Shown: piece by piece, positions 30,609 to 32,655 of the stretch
How the letters are laid out: every line of letters begins with the position of its first letter
Numbering within the stretch: the stretch's first letter is position 1
Assembly: GCA_018266215.1 (NCBI GenBank)
Contig: JAFEAV010000074.1
Span: forward strand, 1-32,655
From: Cyanobacteria bacterium SZAS LIN-3
GTDB taxonomy: Bacteria > Cyanobacteriota > Vampirovibrionia > Obscuribacterales > Obscuribacteraceae
Direction of reading: 5' to 3'
DNA: 32,655 nucleotides
The notes under the pieces: model-generated
The model's input: only the letters and a program-made list of their open reading frames with translations
The model's database searches: none
Told to the model about the DNA's origin: nothing
Made by a program: the position numbers and the translations under genes

Positions 30609-31379
30609 ATGGATCCGCAGCTCAGGCAAGAAGCTCAGTACGTAGCGTGTTTAATAGACAATGGCCAGGTGGAACGAGCCGCCGCCGTCCTGCGTGAAGA
30701 CCTGTGCCAGCTTGATGGTTACAGTGGTCGGCAGCTTCTGGCCGCGACCCGCGCCTATGAGCGACCGGGCGGGGCGGAATTGATTGTGCACCATGGCCGC
30801 GATCGCTACGGCTGCCCGACCGACCAGCTGGTGGCCGGTATTGCCGTGCCCTGCCGGGATGAATACGGTTCCAGCTCCTGGGACGTTATTGATATCGCTA
30901 CCGTCAGCAGTCGCTCGCGCCAGACTTATCAGCCGGATTATTCCTATTCTGATTATGGCGATTACCGCGGTTACCGGGATTACCGCGATTACACCTATTA
31001 CGACCGGGGGCCGACCGGAGACTATTTGCCCGGCAATGCCAGCGGCAGTTTCTTCCGTCCCAGGCAGCGCATCTGGAGCGATGAGACCGGTTACTGGACG
31101 CCCGGGGGCGTGCCTTACAACAACCAGCAGACCTTCAACATGCCCGGCAGCCGCTATGCCTATCCCATCACCAGCTCACCTTGGAACTACAGTACTGTCG
31201 GAGATCCGCGCATGCCATGGGGCAACCGCTGGGGTCGACCGACTTACGGCGGCAGCTATAGAGGTTATGACGGCTATGCGGATTACGGCGGCGGCGGCGT
31301 TGACAGCCGCTACCTCACCACTTATCTTGCCCTCAATGCTCTGGGCGCACTGAGTTTGAGCCTGCGGCGCTCCTACTGA
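30609..31379 (+). CDS. hypothetical protein with Tyr-rich central repeats
   Basis: 256 residues with a good ribosome site. The N-terminal 70 residues are helical ('LRQEAQYVACLIDNGQVERAA', then 'LREDLCQLDGYSGRQLLAATRAYE') and may form a small domain. The centre (about 110-145) is a Tyr/Asp/Arg repeat of 'YRDYRDY'-type units, and the rest is rich in Tyr, Gly, Pro and Trp, ending in a short Leu-rich helix ('LTTYLALNALGALSLSL'). There is no signal peptide. Such Y/G/R-rich sequence is typical of disordered or self-associating proteins and sometimes of exosporium or matrix proteins. I recognise no family. Confidence 0.72.
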   Translation: MDPQLRQEAQYVACLIDNGQVERAAAVLREDLCQLDGYSGRQLLAATRAYERPGGAELIVHHGRDRYGCPTDQLVAGIAVPCRDEYGSSSWDVIDIATVSSRSRQTYQPDYSYSDYGDYRGYRDYRDYTYYDRGPTGDYLPGNASGSFFRPRQRIWSDETGYWTPGGVPYNNQQTFNMPGSRYAYPITSSPWNYSTVGDPRMPWGNRWGRPTYGGSYRGYDGYADYGGGGVDSRYLTTYLALNALGALSLSLRRSY

Positions 31380-31381
31380 TT

Positions 31382-31894
31382 TCAGGCTTCGCCGGGTGAT
31401 TGCTTGAGGTCGCGGAAAAATTCCTTGAGCAACTGCGCGCATTCTTCTTCCAGCACGCCGCCCACGACCTCAGGTATGGGATAGATGCGCTTGGCGCCGT
31501 AAAGGTTAAATGCCGAGCCCAGCGCCCCCGAGACCAGGTCATAAGCGCCAAAGACCACCTTGCTTACCCGACTTTGTAAAATCGCCTCGGCGCACATCGG
31601 GCACGGCTCCAGGGTGGTGTACAGGACCATCCCGTCCAGGCGCCAGCTGCCCAGCTTGCGGGTCGCTTCGCGGATCACCAGTATTTCAGCGTGACCGGTC
31701 GGGTCGCGCAGTTCTTCCTTGCGATTTTTGCTGCGGGCGATCAGCTCGCCGTTGTTAACCAGGACTGCACCAATGGGCACATCGGCCTCGGTCAGGCCGG
31801 GGGCGTCCTTGCTGCCCAGGTCGCCCCCGCCGAGCAGGGCCTCCTGCAGCGCCATGCGCATCCATTTTTCGTCGGTGGGAAGCTTGTCGGTCAT
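31382..31894 (-). CDS. tadA: nucleoside deaminase of the TadA family (tRNA adenosine-34 deaminase)
   Basis: 170 residues with the zinc-dependent cytidine/adenosine deaminase site: H68-A-E70 (zinc ligand and proton shuttle) and P97-C98-P-M-C101. 'DVPIGAVLVNNGELIARSKNRKEELRDPTGHAE' and 'LYTTLEPCPMCAEAILQSRV' follow TadA closely, as does 'VVFGAYDLVSGALGSAFNLY'. TadA converts the wobble A34 of tRNA-Arg(ACG) to inosine and is usually essential. A guanine or other base deaminase of the same superfamily is the main alternative. The start lacks a strong ribosome site. It is convergent with the Tyr-rich gene, 2 nt apart. Confidence 0.9.
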   Translation of the reverse strand: MTDKLPTDEKWMRMALQEALLGGGDLGSKDAPGLTEADVPIGAVLVNNGELIARSKNRKEELRDPTGHAEILVIREATRKLGSWRLDGMVLYTTLEPCPMCAEAILQSRVSKVVFGAYDLVSGALGSAFNLYGAKRIYPIPEVVGGVLEEECAQLLKEFFRDLKQSPGEA

Positions 31895-31990
31895 TTATTT
31901 ACGAGGGTTTGCGGAAATCACCCTCTCAGTATAAGGGCTGTGTGCCATACTAAAAATGGCGATAGAAGGCGGAGAGAATTCCATCTCTCG

Positions 31991-32518
31991 ATGGCGAATC
32001 AAAAGGTGATCCTGATAGCCGGTTTCGGCGGCTGTGGTAAGACCACAGTGGCCAGGATTTTGCACACCTCTTTTGCCAACAGTGCCTGTGTTTCGGCCGA
32101 TTCGCTCACCGAAATCAGACCCCTGACCCTGGATGACAAGCTGCTGCGTGTGCGCCTGCGCAATTGTCTGGATGTGATTCGTAATTTTCTGGACGAAGGC
32201 TTTGAAAACGTCGTCTGTGACGGTCTGATCTGGAGTCAGAAGGAGCTTAATGCGGTGGCCGGCGCTCTCTCCGGGGAGCATGTCGATCTTTTTGTCTTCT
32301 GGCTGCAGGCCAGCAAGGTTGTGCGCTTCCGCCGCATGCTTGACAGTGCCCAGTCCAGCGCCGAAGGCGGCGATACCATGCAGTTTCTCCAGCATGTGGA
32401 AAACAAAATTGCCGACCCCTGGCCCATGACCCTGAGCAGCGGGCATGTGGAAATGGTTGAAACCAGCTATATAGATGTACAGCAGACGGCCAAAATCATC
32501 ATTGATAAAGTCGGCTGA
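31991..32518 (+). CDS. P-loop kinase-like protein (AAA_33/Zeta-like fold)
   Basis: 175 residues from ATG 31991; the open frame extends further upstream, but that part overlaps tadA antisense. Walker A is GFGGCGKT (residues 11-18) after a hydrophobic strand. The size and the early 'ARILHTSFANSACVSADSL' (short helix then Asp) fit small-molecule or polynucleotide kinases of the AAA_33 type, with 'NVVCDGLIWSQKEL' as the second strand and 'ASKVVRFRRMLDS' as a possible lid region with Arg. The substrate is unknown. GGAGAG upstream is part of a hairpin (GAGAG/CTCTC, 31972-31989) ending one base before the ATG, which could hide the ribosome site. Confidence 0.78.
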   Translation: MANQKVILIAGFGGCGKTTVARILHTSFANSACVSADSLTEIRPLTLDDKLLRVRLRNCLDVIRNFLDEGFENVVCDGLIWSQKELNAVAGALSGEHVDLFVFWLQASKVVRFRRMLDSAQSSAEGGDTMQFLQHVENKIADPWPMTLSSGHVEMVETSYIDVQQTAKIIIDKVG

Positions 32519-32655
32519 AGTTTTTTTTGAAAATTCTTTGAAATCTCTGTCCAGAAATTTTTGACCCCGTATAGATATCTTCACAAGGCAACCGGGTGAT
32601 GATTCAAGATTCAGGGGTGTATCTGGAATTGTCGAAGAAATAAGAAGGTCAGGGG

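Noticed and set aside
32519..32655. Possible start of another gene at the right edge
   Set aside because: The ATG at 32599 opens only 14 codons before TAA; no other open frame of note is seen in the last 137 nt.
1..32655. CRISPR arrays, tRNA/rRNA genes, transposases, integrases or prophage genes
   Set aside because: I found no regularly spaced repeats, no cloverleaf-like tracts and no translated frame with transposase or phage features.

Overview
The window is a dense bacterial chromosome segment, moderately GC-rich, with no rRNA, tRNA, CRISPR array or insertion sequence that I can see. The longest gene-free stretch is about 220 bases (29565-29785). Tandem Ser/Thr kinases with zinc-ribbon N-termini, many TPR proteins, a WG-repeat lipoprotein, a TPR-calpain protease, an EF-hand metalloprotease and a LysM/CHAP-like protein recall non-photosynthetic cyanobacterial relatives of the Obscuribacterales (Melainabacteria) type. 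That placement is an inference from protein style. No marker gene in the window proves it.

Layout. 1-4169 (minus strand): two coupled, apparently exported TldD/PmbA-family proteins (the second cut by the window edge), a small exported Cys-rich protein, and an EF-hand/HEXXH metalloprotease. 4191-6490: an orphan HigA-like regulator, divergent from a PDZ-like/von Willebrand A protein that is followed by a TPR/J-domain protein. 6494-7663: a secreted TPR-calpain protease. 7798-10844: a type II restriction-modification pair (Dam-like D12 methylase and PD-(D/E)XK nuclease) followed by a TPR protein. 10982-11764: a Gly/Ala-rich unknown protein.

11800-18601 (minus strand): a complete trpEGDCFBA operon in which every junction overlaps. 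It is preceded by a promoter, a 29-codon leader ORF with tandem Trp codons, mutually exclusive RNA pairings and an intrinsic terminator. Together these look like classical ribosome-mediated transcription attenuation. I consider this the most notable find, because such attenuators are best known from Proteobacteria and Actinobacteria.

18628-26765: a bPH-like membrane protein, a LysM/CHAP-like protein, two tandem receptor-type Ser/Thr kinases and, convergent with them, a PAS histidine kinase homologue whose phospho-acceptor His is Asn. 26930-28794: a TPR protein and a WG-repeat lipoprotein. 28842-31379: low-complexity or unknown proteins, including a Tyr-rich one, and an intergenic region with two hairpins. 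31382-32518: a TadA-family deaminase and a P-loop kinase. 32519-32655 shows no gene.
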